Origin: UBA8389 sp942493385 | GTDB taxonomy: Bacteria > Bacteroidota > Bacteroidia > Bacteroidales > UBA1402 | Direction of reading: 5' to 3' | Length of the DNA stretch: 64,000 nt | Assembly: GCA_942493385.1 (NCBI GenBank) | Contig: OW818699.1 | Coordinates: 3,162,001 to 3,226,000 of the forward strand | Shown: positions 8,533 through 17,485 of the stretch, one piece after another | Layout: each line of letters begins with the position of its first letter | How positions within the stretch are numbered: position 1 is the first letter of the stretch | Translations under genes and position numbers: made by a program | Notes under the pieces: model-generated | Told to the model about the DNA's origin: nothing | The model's database searches: none | What the model saw: only the letters and a program-made list of their open reading frames with translations

Positions 8533-10206
8533 ATGAAACCAGTGCGAATTCTTACCAGAAGCGTCTCGCTAGCACTAATGTGCTTCCTGGCATTTTCCTG
8601 CGTGGACGAATCCTACGATTTGGACAAAGCCGATTACAATGTCGTGGTATTGGACGATGCCATCAGCCTACCAATGGGCTCTCTTGAACTTAGGATGGAC
8701 AGCATCCTTAAAGTAGATGCCAATGATTCAACCGGAATTCAAGTAAAAGGCAACATGTACCTTCTTAGCACTACCAGCAAGATGGACATTTCCGACTTGA
8801 ACAGCAAACTCAACGGATTTACCTTGACCAAACCGGGCGATGTAAACACCAACGTCAACTTGGTCACAGCACCAAGTGTACCCTACAATGTGCCTGTAGC
8901 TACCACAAACTACAACGGTTCCATCTCTATGACGCTGCCAAACTTTACCACCAACTTGATCTCTGTGAAGCGGGTAACCCTCAAAAATACCACGTTCACG
9001 ATGAAAGGCACTACCACCAACATGGGAGGTACCAACCTGAACAACAGCATTACCATCACCTGTACACCTCAGGACGCAGTTGCAGAGTATTACATCAACA
9101 ATGTAAAAGTTACGAGTTGGACCATGAAAGCCAATGAGGAAAAAGTTGTTGAAATACGTACATTGAACGTGACCAACAGCAGCAACTTGGCCATCAACTA
9201 CAACGTAAACATGACCGTTGCTACCTTAGGTACAGTTCAGGTTATCAACAGCACTCAGTCTTCCATGGCAGTCAGCGTAAAATTCAACGGAATCGACTAC
9301 GAGGCAGTCTATGGAAAAGTCAACTACAGCATATCCGATTCAGAAACCCAGGAAATTGAAGGTTTGAGCGACCTCATCGGTGGAAATAACAACGTACTGA
9401 GTCTCTACAATCCTTCCATCAAGTTCAAATGGAGCGACAACCTGGGCGTGCCCATTAACATGACGTTTGGAATGAGCACCAAGAACATCGCATCCGGCCA
9501 GACTGCAAGCCTTACCAACAACAATTTCGTCATGCAGCCGGCCGCCACACCGTCATCACTGGTGGTGGACAGCTTTACGATTGACCGCACGAACGGTACT
9601 TCCAACCTGTTTAAGATCAATCCGACGGAAATGACGGTCAACTACGCCATGAATACGAATTCTTCCACCGACAACAGTTTTATTCCTAAGAATTTGAAGC
9701 TGGATTTGGAATCAACCTTCACCTTGCCACTTCAGTTCGGTAGCGATTTGTTGTTGAATGTTTCGACGGACACCATCACTAATCCTTTCTTAAGCATACT
9801 GGACAAACTCGCTGAACAACCAAACCTAGGTTTTGGGGTAACGTTTGATATCGTCAACCGTATTCCGTTGGGCATCAAAATAAGACTGACTGCCGAAAAT
9901 AAGGCTGGCGGTGATCTATACTTCATTGAAACAGCCGATATCAAGCCCGCCAAAGTCGTCAATAGTCCACAAGGTTTTGCAACCGATACGACCATGACTA
10001 AGACCAAACTTGCGTTCAACGCTTCTCAAGTAGACCAATTCAAAAACGTGGCCAGATTCAGGGCGAACTTCATTATCTCCGCCAGTCAAAGCAGCGCTGC
10101 TTTTGTGACCCTTTCACCTCAGGATTATATCAAGCTGAACATCGGTGCCGAAATTACCGGTGGTGTCAATCTTGACCTAAATAAGAAGCCCGTCGCTCAA
10201 CAATAA
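8533..10206 (+). CDS. Large surface lipoprotein of the SYDLDK type, function unknown
   Basis: The 557-residue protein has a lipoprotein signal peptide with cysteine C23 (LAFSC), then VDESYDLDKADYNVVVLDDAISLPMG, an opening I associate with uncharacterised Bacteroidales lipoproteins. The rest is rich in Thr, Asn and Ser with alternating beta-type patterns and no catalytic motif. Asp/Glu follow the lipid cysteine, but I cannot tell from this which face of which membrane it occupies. The gene after it, 38 bases on, encodes a DUF5723 outer-membrane protein. The pair probably works together, perhaps in surface assembly. I do not know its function. Confidence 0.75.
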   Translation: MKPVRILTRSVSLALMCFLAFSCVDESYDLDKADYNVVVLDDAISLPMGSLELRMDSILKVDANDSTGIQVKGNMYLLSTTSKMDISDLNSKLNGFTLTKPGDVNTNVNLVTAPSVPYNVPVATTNYNGSISMTLPNFTTNLISVKRVTLKNTTFTMKGTTTNMGGTNLNNSITITCTPQDAVAEYYINNVKVTSWTMKANEEKVVEIRTLNVTNSSNLAINYNVNMTVATLGTVQVINSTQSSMAVSVKFNGIDYEAVYGKVNYSISDSETQEIEGLSDLIGGNNNVLSLYNPSIKFKWSDNLGVPINMTFGMSTKNIASGQTASLTNNNFVMQPAATPSSLVVDSFTIDRTNGTSNLFKINPTEMTVNYAMNTNSSTDNSFIPKNLKLDLESTFTLPLQFGSDLLLNVSTDTITNPFLSILDKLAEQPNLGFGVTFDIVNRIPLGIKIRLTAENKAGGDLYFIETADIKPAKVVNSPQGFATDTTMTKTKLAFNASQVDQFKNVARFRANFIISASQSSAAFVTLSPQDYIKLNIGAEITGGVNLDLNKKPVAQQ

Positions 10207-10244
10207 GAAACAGAATTGTAAAACCACAGAAAATCCAGAACACT

Positions 10245-11660
10245 ATGAAACGTATCATACTTACTCTGACAACCATTCTGACCGGAGCAGTACTGTTTCT
10301 TTCGGTTGAAAGAACTGCTGCCCAAACGGTCAACTCCCTATATTTCCTTGAAAAGACCCCGTTCCATACCAAATGGAATCCTGCTATGGCACCAAGCCGT
10401 TCCGGCATCGGTGTAGGTGTGAGCAATATCGGTTTGACCGCGTATTCCGACCTAGCATTCAGTGACATTTTCTACCCTAGTGCTGATGGAAGCTTGATAA
10501 CCATTATGCACCCTGATATGGTCCAAGCCGACAAAGATGCATTCATGAGCTCAATGGGCGATGTTGCCAACGTGGGCATGAATATGAATCTTGATTTGTT
10601 GAATCTGGGTATGAAAATCGGAAAAATATACTTTACGATTGGAAGTTCCTTTGTGACCGACATGGGTATTGGCTTGCCAAAAGACTTTTTCAAATTGGTG
10701 ATGAACGGACCAGGACTCAACGGCGTATTGGACATGACAGACATGAACATCAATTCGAAAGCCTACATCAAAACAGGTGCCGGCTTATCGATCAAACTGG
10801 GGAACATGCTATCCATTGGTGGTAGCGTCAATTACCTCATGGGTTTAGCCGATATTCGATTGGGCTTCGATAATTTCAAGATCAATGCCAACGGTTCATC
10901 TTGGACTGTCAACACACAGGGAAATCTTAGGGTGATTGCACCGGATTTCATCAAACTCCCGTACGATGCCAATGATGTTCTGGACTTTAACAACTTGGGT
11001 AATATTATTGACCAAACCAAGTTGGACAATTTCGGAACCAATATGCCAGGCGACATTATGGATAATATTGCAGGCAAGGGTCTGTCCTTCGACGTTGGTT
11101 TGACTTTAAAGCCATTGAGTTTCCTATCCTTGTCTGCTGCTGTTATTGACTTCGGTTCCATCAAGTGGGATCCCGCCAACATCAACCAGGCAAAATCATC
11201 CGGTTCATTCACTTTTACTGGCGCCGACATGAGCAGCAACGCCGAAAGCACTGATTTGACCGGACAATTGGTGGACATGATGAATTTGAAGAAAGAAGCC
11301 AACCCAGTAGCCTACAGCAGTAAGCTTACTACCAAAATCAATGTTGGTGCAGAAATTGGGCTTCCGAGCAATAAATTGTCTCTGGGTGTATTATCACAAA
11401 CCGGAATGGCAGAAAATGGAACGTATCAAGATTTCATGGCATCTCTTAACATTAAGCCGAACAGTCTGTTACAAACTGCATTCACCTATTCCTTGCTGCA
11501 TGGCGAAATGAGTTCGTTGGGTTGTGCTGTGAATTTGAAGTTATTGCTTTTCAACGTATTCGTCGCTGCCGACTATGTTCCGTTGAAAATCAACAAACAG
11601 TTCATCCCAATAAACAATTCGTATTTTAATTTACAGACAGGATTCAACCTAATGTTCTAA
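10245..11660 (+). CDS. DUF5723 family outer-membrane beta-barrel protein
   Basis: The 471-residue protein starts with a signal peptide (cleavage probably after ERTAAQ) and continues as alternating hydrophobic strands with Gly/Asn/Asp turns. It ends in an aromatic FNLQTGFNLMF, typical of an outer-membrane barrel. NSLYFLEKTPFHTKWNPAMAP near the mature N-terminus resembles the DUF5723 family. It is the second gene of a unit with the lipoprotein before it and is closed by a terminator. A role as a channel or scaffold for its lipoprotein partner is plausible but unproven. Confidence 0.75.
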   Translation: MKRIILTLTTILTGAVLFLSVERTAAQTVNSLYFLEKTPFHTKWNPAMAPSRSGIGVGVSNIGLTAYSDLAFSDIFYPSADGSLITIMHPDMVQADKDAFMSSMGDVANVGMNMNLDLLNLGMKIGKIYFTIGSSFVTDMGIGLPKDFFKLVMNGPGLNGVLDMTDMNINSKAYIKTGAGLSIKLGNMLSIGGSVNYLMGLADIRLGFDNFKINANGSSWTVNTQGNLRVIAPDFIKLPYDANDVLDFNNLGNIIDQTKLDNFGTNMPGDIMDNIAGKGLSFDVGLTLKPLSFLSLSAAVIDFGSIKWDPANINQAKSSGSFTFTGADMSSNAESTDLTGQLVDMMNLKKEANPVAYSSKLTTKINVGAEIGLPSNKLSLGVLSQTGMAENGTYQDFMASLNIKPNSLLQTAFTYSLLHGEMSSLGCAVNLKLLLFNVFVAADYVPLKINKQFIPINNSYFNLQTGFNLMF

Positions 11661-11677
11661 AGATTATCCTAAAAATG

Positions 11678-11713
11678 AAAAACCACGACTTCTTCGGAAA
11701 CCGTGGTTTTTTT
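11678..11713. terminator. Bidirectional terminator between DUF5723 gene and glmM
   Basis: The stem AAAAACCACG / CGTGGTTTTT, with a T run on the + strand and an A run at its other end, lies between two converging genes (stops at 11660 and 11731). It can serve both transcripts. Confidence 0.8.
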
Positions 11714-11730
11714 ATGTTTTAAAAATTAGC

Positions 11731-13116
11731 TTATAGAAGAGATGCAATGATTTCTTTGATCTGAGCGGAGAGTGCTTCGGCAGCTTCTTTGGTGGCGGCT
11801 TCCGAGTAGATGCGGATGATGGGTTCGGTGTTGGATTTGCGGAGGTGCACCCATTTGTCGGGGAAATCGATTTTGACGCCATCGATGTCGTTGACCTGTT
11901 CGTTGGCGAATTTCTTCTTGACGGCCAGCAGAATGGCATCCACGTCGATTTCTGCCGTGAGTTCCATCTTTTGCTTGTCGATGAAATAAGCTGGATACGT
12001 GGCACGCAGTTCGCTCACCGTTTTGCCAGTGTGCGCCAAGTGCGATAGGAAAAGCCCTATGCCCACCAACGCATCGCGACCGTAATGACTTTCCGGATAA
12101 ATGACACCACCGTTGCCTTCGCCGCCAATCACGGCGTTCGAGGCTTTCATGGCGGTTACGACGTTTACTTCACCGACTGCACCAGCCGTATAGGTTCCGC
12201 CATGCATGACAGTGACATCCTTCAGCGCACGGGTGGAACTCAGGTTGGAAACGGTATTGCCAGGCGTGTGTGCCAACACATAATCGGCCACAGAAACCAG
12301 GGTATATTCTTCACCGAACATTTCACCGTTTTCACAAACCAATGCCAAGCGATCAACGTCCGGATCGACTACGAAACCGACATCGGCTTTTTCAGTACGC
12401 ATGCAAGCGGCAATTTCGGTCAGGTTTTCAGGCAGCGGCTCTGGGTTGTGGGTGAAGCGGCCATCAGCAGTACAGTTCAACTTAATGACTTCGTTGACAC
12501 CAAGAGCGCTGAGCAGTTGGGGAAGCACGATGCCACCGACTGAATTCACACAATCGATGACGACTTTGAAACCGGCCGATTTGATGGCATCCACATCCAC
12601 CAATTTTAGAGCCAGCACGGCATCAATGTGTTTTTGGTTGTAGGTAACGTCTTCTGTCAGTGTGCCGAGTTCATCCACCAAAGAGTAAGTAAAATCTTCT
12701 TTTTCAGCTGCTTTAAGAACCCATTCGCCTTCTTGGGCATTTAGGAATTCACCATATTGATTGAGGAGTTTCAGAGCGTTCCAATGTTTTGGATTGTGGC
12801 TGGCGGTTAAGATGAGACCACCATCGGCACCTTCCATCACGACGGCCAGTTCAGTAGTCGGTGTGGAGGCCAGACCGATGTTCACCACATCGAAACCCAT
12901 GCCGAGCAGGGTTCCTGAAACCACCTGAAACACCATTTCACCAGAAAGACGTGCATCTCTGCCGACAACAATCTTGTTGGACTTGTTGGTGGAATTAAGC
13001 CGAACCCATTGGGCATAGGCTGTTGTAAACTTGACGATATCCAATGGATTCAGGCCGTCATTCAACACGCCGCCTATGGTACCGCGGATGCCGGAAATGG
13101 ATTTTATCAGACTCAT
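11731..13116 (-). CDS. glmM: Phosphoglucosamine mutase (phosphohexomutase family)
   Basis: The 461-residue alpha-D-phosphohexomutase converts glucosamine-6-phosphate to glucosamine-1-phosphate for UDP-GlcNAc, peptidoglycan and lipid A. The N-terminus SISGIRGTIGG is the family start. The phosphoserine is S106 in TASHNP, the metal-binding loop is DPDVDR, and the sugar loop is GGEGNGG. SNTEPIIRIY near the C-terminus binds phosphate. The spacing fits the GlmM-like group of Bacteroidota, although phosphoglucomutase/phosphomannomutase activity cannot be excluded. It is the last gene of a leftward run behind the DUF4827 lipoprotein and the DHH phosphoesterase. Confidence 0.88.
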   Translation of the reverse strand: MSLIKSISGIRGTIGGVLNDGLNPLDIVKFTTAYAQWVRLNSTNKSNKIVVGRDARLSGEMVFQVVSGTLLGMGFDVVNIGLASTPTTELAVVMEGADGGLILTASHNPKHWNALKLLNQYGEFLNAQEGEWVLKAAEKEDFTYSLVDELGTLTEDVTYNQKHIDAVLALKLVDVDAIKSAGFKVVIDCVNSVGGIVLPQLLSALGVNEVIKLNCTADGRFTHNPEPLPENLTEIAACMRTEKADVGFVVDPDVDRLALVCENGEMFGEEYTLVSVADYVLAHTPGNTVSNLSSTRALKDVTVMHGGTYTAGAVGEVNVVTAMKASNAVIGGEGNGGVIYPESHYGRDALVGIGLFLSHLAHTGKTVSELRATYPAYFIDKQKMELTAEIDVDAILLAVKKKFANEQVNDIDGVKIDFPDKWVHLRKSNTEPIIRIYSEAATKEAAEALSAQIKEIIASLL

Positions 13117-13168
13117 AGTCTATCGATTTAAAAAGATTTCTAATGGAAGGGCATAACACCCTTAGGAA

Positions 13169-13726
13169 TTACTTCCAGAACGTGTAGCTCAGTTCATAGA
13201 ATTTTGCCGTCAAAGCTAAGGTCGTCGTGTTGCTGGACCAACCGATGGAGGCAGGGACAATCATTTGAATGCGACCACCATCTCCAACAAAATCGAGTCC
13301 CTCATGCCATGCCAAGCAATCAGCATAAGTCTCATCTAAATCTGTATTGGTACTTACATTGTTGTAAAGCAACTCCACGGGGTCACCGGAACCATTCATA
13401 TTGGTATAACCTCTAACTCCAGCCATGTCTGTTTCTGTGTATCGAACACTGACGACTGTATTGGTTTCGATTGCTTTGTTAACCAGCTTACCTGTATCCA
13501 AAACATGGACATACAAACCGCTTTCTGTAAGGTAGTAAATACCAGTTGGCCAAGGCACTATGGACGGAATTGTATCAACGACCTTATAGTTGTTATTGGC
13601 AATGAAATCCTTAATTGATTGCTTTTCGGCATCCAATTGGTTGGCATAGGTCAAATTACTGTCGCAAGAGCTCAGGGCAATAACCAAAAGGGCGAACAGT
13701 GCGGCAACAGGGAAAATCTTTCTCAT
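13169..13726 (-). CDS. DUF4827 family lipoprotein
   Basis: The 185-residue protein has a lipoprotein signal peptide with C21 (ALSSC), then a domain I recognise as DUF4827: AEKQSIKDFIANNNYKV near the start and later YVHVLDTG and VSVRYTETDMAG. The second part resembles an FKBP-type fold in outline. It sits between the DHH phosphoesterase and glmM, all leftward, with a 52-base gap to glmM. Its function is unknown. Confidence 0.75.
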   Translation of the reverse strand: MRKIFPVAALFALLVIALSSCDSNLTYANQLDAEKQSIKDFIANNNYKVVDTIPSIVPWPTGIYYLTESGLYVHVLDTGKLVNKAIETNTVVSVRYTETDMAGVRGYTNMNGSGDPVELLYNNVSTNTDLDETYADCLAWHEGLDFVGDGGRIQMIVPASIGWSSNTTTLALTAKFYELSYTFWK

Positions 13727-13766
13727 GGAATGCTGTTAATGAAAACTTTAGCGTTGATGAACGGTG

Positions 13767-13774
13767 CAAAGGTA
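13767..13774 (-). promoter_or_regulatory. Candidate -7 box for the DUF4827-glmM genes
   Basis: On the minus strand this is TACCTTTG, an exact TAnnTTTG match, 40 bases upstream of the DUF4827 start. No -33 TTG appears at the usual spacing. Confidence 0.45.
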
Positions 13775-13827
13775 ATCAAATACCCTTTTCAGTCCGACTT
13801 CTTAACATTATTTGTGCGTGAACATCA

Positions 13828-14844
13828 TTAAATGGAGTACGATGGCAATGCTTCTTCCAAAATGCGGATGGCATCTTCCAACTTCCCGTAGTATTCACCA
13901 CCAGCAGCATTCAGATGACCGCCACCATTGAAAAGATCGGCCGCCACCTTGTTTGCAGCAAAGGTTCCTTGCGAACGAAATGACAATTTAACCTTATCGG
14001 TGTCCTCTCGGATGAATACAGAAAAATGGATGCCCGAAATACTGAGCGGCATGTTCACAAACCCTTCGGTATCACCATATTGAAATTTAAAATTCTTTAA
14101 ATCTTCCAAGGAAAGACTCAAAATGGCGGTATGATGTTCCGGAAACAATTTCATGCGGTCGTTGAGCACAAAGCCCATCAGTCGCATCCGGTCGGCAGAC
14201 CAATTATTGAATACTTTATTGTAAATTCCATCCTTATCCACCCCTTTTTGAATGAGTTGGGAAATGATGAAATACATTTCGGCGTTGTTGGAGTTGTAGG
14301 TAAAAGCGCCGGTGTCCGTCATCATGCCGGTAAAAACACATTCGGCGCATTCTTTGGTCATTTCATCGAAAGAACCTGAACGACAGATGTATCTGAATAC
14401 AATTTCGCTGGTGGATGAGAGTTGTGGATAGGAGATCTGAACATCGGCGAACGACTCGGGTTCCGGATGGTGATCCATCAGGATGCGTTTGGCTGGTGAA
14501 GCTGTTACCAAATCGCCCAACTGACCCATTCGTTTTGGTTGGTTAAAGTCCAGACAACAGATGACATCCGCTTTTTTAAGAAATGCCTCACAAGCTTTGG
14601 GTTGCATGCTGTAAATCAGTGCTTTTTCCGATCCAGGTAGAAAACGAAGGAATTCCGGAAAAGCATCCGGATAGATTACTTGAACTTGTTTCCCTTGATG
14701 CAACAGGAAATCAGCCATGGCCAACGAAGAGCCGAGTGCATCCCCGTCAGGTCCTTGGTGGGACAGGATGGCAACCGTACCAGCACGGTTTAAAAAGTGT
14801 TTGGCCTGTTGAATCAGGTCTTCATCTATGATCTTGGTGAGCAT
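13828..14844 (-). CDS. nrnA: DHH/DHHA1 phosphoesterase, NrnA-like (oligoribonuclease / pAp phosphatase)
   Basis: The 338-residue protein belongs to the NrnA/RecJ-like DHH family that degrades short RNA oligomers and dephosphorylates 3'-phosphoadenosine 5'-phosphate with manganese. Metal-binding motifs are SHQGPDGDALGSS near the N-terminus, CCLDFNQ, and MDHHPEPE. The DHHA1 substrate motif GGGHLNAAGG is near the C-terminus. I chose the ATG at 14844. A GTG nine codons earlier would put the start inside the promoter -7 box at 14861-14868. NrnA activity is inferred from family; cyclic-dinucleotide products are possible substrates in related enzymes. Confidence 0.88.
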   Translation of the reverse strand: MLTKIIDEDLIQQAKHFLNRAGTVAILSHQGPDGDALGSSLAMADFLLHQGKQVQVIYPDAFPEFLRFLPGSEKALIYSMQPKACEAFLKKADVICCLDFNQPKRMGQLGDLVTASPAKRILMDHHPEPESFADVQISYPQLSSTSEIVFRYICRSGSFDEMTKECAECVFTGMMTDTGAFTYNSNNAEMYFIISQLIQKGVDKDGIYNKVFNNWSADRMRLMGFVLNDRMKLFPEHHTAILSLSLEDLKNFKFQYGDTEGFVNMPLSISGIHFSVFIREDTDKVKLSFRSQGTFAANKVAADLFNGGGHLNAAGGEYYGKLEDAIRILEEALPSYSI

Positions 14845-14860
14845 GTTCAAAAATTTTACA

Positions 14861-14891
14861 CAAAAGTACACAATCGATGGCCATCTGGCAA
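14861..14891 (-). promoter_or_regulatory. Promoter of the nrnA-like gene
   Basis: On the minus strand, TTG (14891-14889), a 20-base spacer, then TACTTTTG (14868-14861) match the full Bacteroidota promoter consensus. The start codon chosen for the gene lies 16 bases beyond the -7 box, which supports the shorter protein. Confidence 0.7.
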
Positions 14892-14910
14892 GAGGAAACG
14901 ACTGAAATTG

Positions 14911-16494
14911 CTACCAGAAACTACGACCGAACGTTATTAATTGGAAACTGAGGATAGATGTGATAAACGGGATGATCCATGCACGTCTTTTAAGCAGTAC
15001 ACCGACAAAAAAAGTCAGGATAATCAAATAAAAACCAAGAACTTGCAATGTATCCGGGTACAAATTAATGGTCAATGCATGAGGTAGATTTCCAGTGGTT
15101 TCCACCATCACCAAAAAACCGTGCAGACTACCTTCCAACAGCTTCGCAAAAAAGGAGCCTACCCAAGGAATTCCGCTCAGCATCAGGAAAGCCAGAGCCA
15201 GATAAATGATAAGACTGGAATAGGGCACCGCCACCAGATTGTTGATTAGAAAATAGTTGGGAAACGTATGGAAGGCATGTACGGTAAGAGGCGAGGTTCC
15301 CACTTGTGCCACAAGTGAAAGGCAGAGCATCTCCCAAAGATAACGGGTAGGTTTGTTGGAAGGAGTCCATAAGGCAACGAGTCGAGGATGCACCACGACG
15401 ATGAAAAACACGGCCAAGTAACTCAGCTGAAAACCAAGATCGAAAAAGAAGCCTGGATTCCAAAGCAACAAAACAAAGGCTGAGAAAAGCACTGTATTGA
15501 GTGTCTGCGATTTACGATGGAAGCATTTACCCAAAGCCAACAGGGAGAACATGAAAGCCGAGCGAATCACAGAGGGTGAAAGTCCAGTTACAAAGGCATA
15601 AAAAAATAAGATAAGCACGATCAAAAGCTGCTTGGGCACTCGCCACCGCTCGAATCGATCCAGGAAGGAAAGTAGGAATGCCAACACGGCATAAACAACC
15701 GCTACGTGCAAACCGCTGACGGACAGTACGTGCGAGATGCCGGAAACAGAAAAATCAGCCTTGGTGTCTGCTGTCAGTTGGTTGGTTTCTCCAAGTACCA
15801 ACGCCGAAACCAAGGCAAACTCTGCACCGTCAATGCCTGCTGAACGAAAGCATTCCAACAGAACTCTGCGCATTCGTTCAGCCTGTGCTTTCACATTACA
15901 GGCGCTTGCTTTGGAAACCAGAACCCAGTCTTTTACATATGCCGTGCCGCAGATGCCTTTATGTCGCAACCAAGATGCGAAATCAAAATCGTACGTTGTT
16001 GCAGGCGGTTCTGGTAGTTGAGGTTGAAGCTTGACTTGCAGGCGGTCTCCGATACTGAGTTCAGCCGAGGCAGCATTTTTTTTGATATAGAGCTTAAGGT
16101 GTTTGCCTTTCCAATCTTCAAAACCTTTTTCAGTAAGTTCCACTAAGATTTCGCATTGTTTGGACTTCGGTTTTTCTATGGGCAGTGAAACAATTCGTAT
16201 GGTGGCAAAAAAAGGCTCGGTTTCGCCAGGGAAAGCTGCGCTTTGATTCAGACCTCGCATGTTGATGCCGCCTAATACCATCCAGAGGCAAAATAGGCAG
16301 GCTCCAGGGATCCAGCGCACCGGCCATACGGATGGCAACCGCTTCTCCAGCAAGGAGTAGAGCAGCAAACCCCATATTCCCAGCATGAGCAGGCTTAGGA
16401 TGAAACGCAGGTCGCCGGCCAACAGCAAAAGGCCGGTCATATAGGGAACTAACAACCTGGAAACAGGTAGTTTCTGGAGAACTTCAAGCAACAT
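14911..16494 (-). CDS. comEC: ComEC/Rec2-family DNA uptake channel protein
   Basis: The 527-residue polytopic membrane protein belongs to the ComEC family, which moves single-stranded DNA across the inner membrane during transformation. After N-terminal membrane segments comes a periplasmic DUF4131-like region ending in FDFASWLRHKGICGTAYV. The competence domain follows, with VSGISHVLSVSGLHVAVVYAVLAFLL and LSPSVIRSAFMFSL. There is no C-terminal metallo-beta-lactamase domain, as is common in Bacteroidota. Other uptake genes are not nearby, so present-day competence is not shown. Confidence 0.88.
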   Translation of the reverse strand: MLLEVLQKLPVSRLLVPYMTGLLLLAGDLRFILSLLMLGIWGLLLYSLLEKRLPSVWPVRWIPGACLFCLWMVLGGINMRGLNQSAAFPGETEPFFATIRIVSLPIEKPKSKQCEILVELTEKGFEDWKGKHLKLYIKKNAASAELSIGDRLQVKLQPQLPEPPATTYDFDFASWLRHKGICGTAYVKDWVLVSKASACNVKAQAERMRRVLLECFRSAGIDGAEFALVSALVLGETNQLTADTKADFSVSGISHVLSVSGLHVAVVYAVLAFLLSFLDRFERWRVPKQLLIVLILFFYAFVTGLSPSVIRSAFMFSLLALGKCFHRKSQTLNTVLFSAFVLLLWNPGFFFDLGFQLSYLAVFFIVVVHPRLVALWTPSNKPTRYLWEMLCLSLVAQVGTSPLTVHAFHTFPNYFLINNLVAVPYSSLIIYLALAFLMLSGIPWVGSFFAKLLEGSLHGFLVMVETTGNLPHALTINLYPDTLQVLGFYLIILTFFVGVLLKRRAWIIPFITSILSFQLITFGRSFW

Positions 16495-16547
16495 ACGACT
16501 CTTTTATTGAATCGCAAAGTTACTATTTATTTACATTTATTTGATGT

Positions 16548-17192
16548 TTATTTTTTAAGCCTGCGAATGGCTTCGTGCGGATCGGCTGAACGGAACACGT
16601 AATTTCCAGCCACCAAGATATCCACACCTGCGGCATAGAGTTCAGCCGCATTTTTGTCGGACACACCGCCATCCACCTGAATCAGCGCCCTGCTGTTGCG
16701 ACGGAGTATCGTTTCCTTGAGTTCAGCCACTTTGTTGTAGGTGTTTTCAATGAAAGACTGGCCACCAAAACCTGGATTGACGGACATCAGCAAGACCAGA
16801 TCAACATCTGAAATGATTTCTTCGAGTAGGGAAACGGGGGTATGAGGATTGAGGGTGACTCCTGCTTTCATTCCTGTCTGTTGAATGTCGTGAACAACTT
16901 TGTTCAGATGCAGGCAGGCTTCGTAATGCACATTCATGGTAAGGGCGCCCAGTGCTTTGACCTGTGGGATGAATTTTTGGGGCTCCACGATCATGAGGTG
17001 CACATCCAAGGGCTTGGTGCAGATGGTGGCAACTTGTTCAAGTACAGGAAATCCGAATGAAATATTGGGGACGAATACGCCATCCATCACATCCAGATGC
17101 AACCAATCGGCTTGGGAGGAATTGATCATTTGGAGATCGGCCCGCAGATCCAAAAAATTGGCTGCAAGCAGGGAGGGAGCTACCATTCGCAT
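16548..17192 (-). CDS. rpe: Ribulose-phosphate 3-epimerase
   Basis: The 214-residue TIM-barrel enzyme interconverts ribulose-5-phosphate and xylulose-5-phosphate in the pentose phosphate pathway. Motifs are APSLLAANF at the start, HLDVMDGVFVPN (metal His/Asp), VHLMI, MSVNPGFGGQSF and QVDGGV near the end. I place the start at ATG 17192 (MRMVAPSLL), although an ATG two codons on is equally possible. The longer frame (start 17216) adds eight residues with no family support. comEC follows it in the same direction after a 53-base gap. Confidence 0.93.
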   Translation of the reverse strand: MRMVAPSLLAANFLDLRADLQMINSSQADWLHLDVMDGVFVPNISFGFPVLEQVATICTKPLDVHLMIVEPQKFIPQVKALGALTMNVHYEACLHLNKVVHDIQQTGMKAGVTLNPHTPVSLLEEIISDVDLVLLMSVNPGFGGQSFIENTYNKVAELKETILRRNSRALIQVDGGVSDKNAAELYAAGVDILVAGNYVFRSADPHEAIRRLKK

Positions 17193-17247
17193 ATTAAGAC
17201 AAGATTTACTCCGCAAAGTAACAAAAAAAACCGAAACTGTCCAACGC

Positions 17248-17409
17248 TTAGTTCAGGACAAGTTCGGCTTTCTTGTTTGGAAGTTCCATACCCGGCACGT
17301 AGGTTCTGGCGAAATTCTTCAGAAATTCAATCGTAGCTTCCGAAGGTTGGGCTTGAACCCTTTTTAATCTGCTGCGTGTGGAGAAAGTAGGTGTAGAATG
17401 TAGTGGCAT
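17248..17409 (-). CDS. Conserved small protein (53 residues) behind an ECF sigma factor
   Basis: A 54-codon frame opens with ATG at 17409 and closes with TAA at 17248. It encodes a 53-residue basic protein with MPLHSTPTFSTRSRLKRVQ at the start and SEATIEFLKNFARTY in the middle. The composition and the ATIEFLKNFARTY helix look like a real protein. I have an impression of similar short proteins after ECF sigma genes in Bacteroidales, but I cannot verify it here. It lies 76 bases downstream of the sigma gene in the same direction, separated by a very strong hairpin, and 55 bases before rpe. Its function is unknown; a sigma-linked regulator is only a guess. Confidence 0.65.
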   Translation of the reverse strand: MPLHSTPTFSTRSRLKRVQAQPSEATIEFLKNFARTYVPGMELPNKKAELVLN

Positions 17410-17420
17410 AGGCAAAACAT

Positions 17421-17477
17421 ATATTGGTTTTTATATAAAACGATGAAAGGGCAAACATCGTATATAAAAACCAATAT
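17421..17477 (-). repeat. 22-bp hairpin between sigma gene and small protein
   Basis: Perfect 17-base arms ATATTGGTTTTTATATA (17421-17437) and TATATAAAAACCAATAT (17461-17477) enclose a second stem CGATG/CATCG (17441-17445, 17456-17460) with a 10-base loop and a 3-base bulge. It begins 8 bases past the sigma stop on the transcribed strand and ends 11 bases before the small gene's ATG. It may terminate, process or attenuate the message between the two genes. There is no T run directly after it in the leftward direction, so it is not a textbook terminator. Confidence 0.75.
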
Positions 17478-17485
17478 TTATTTTG

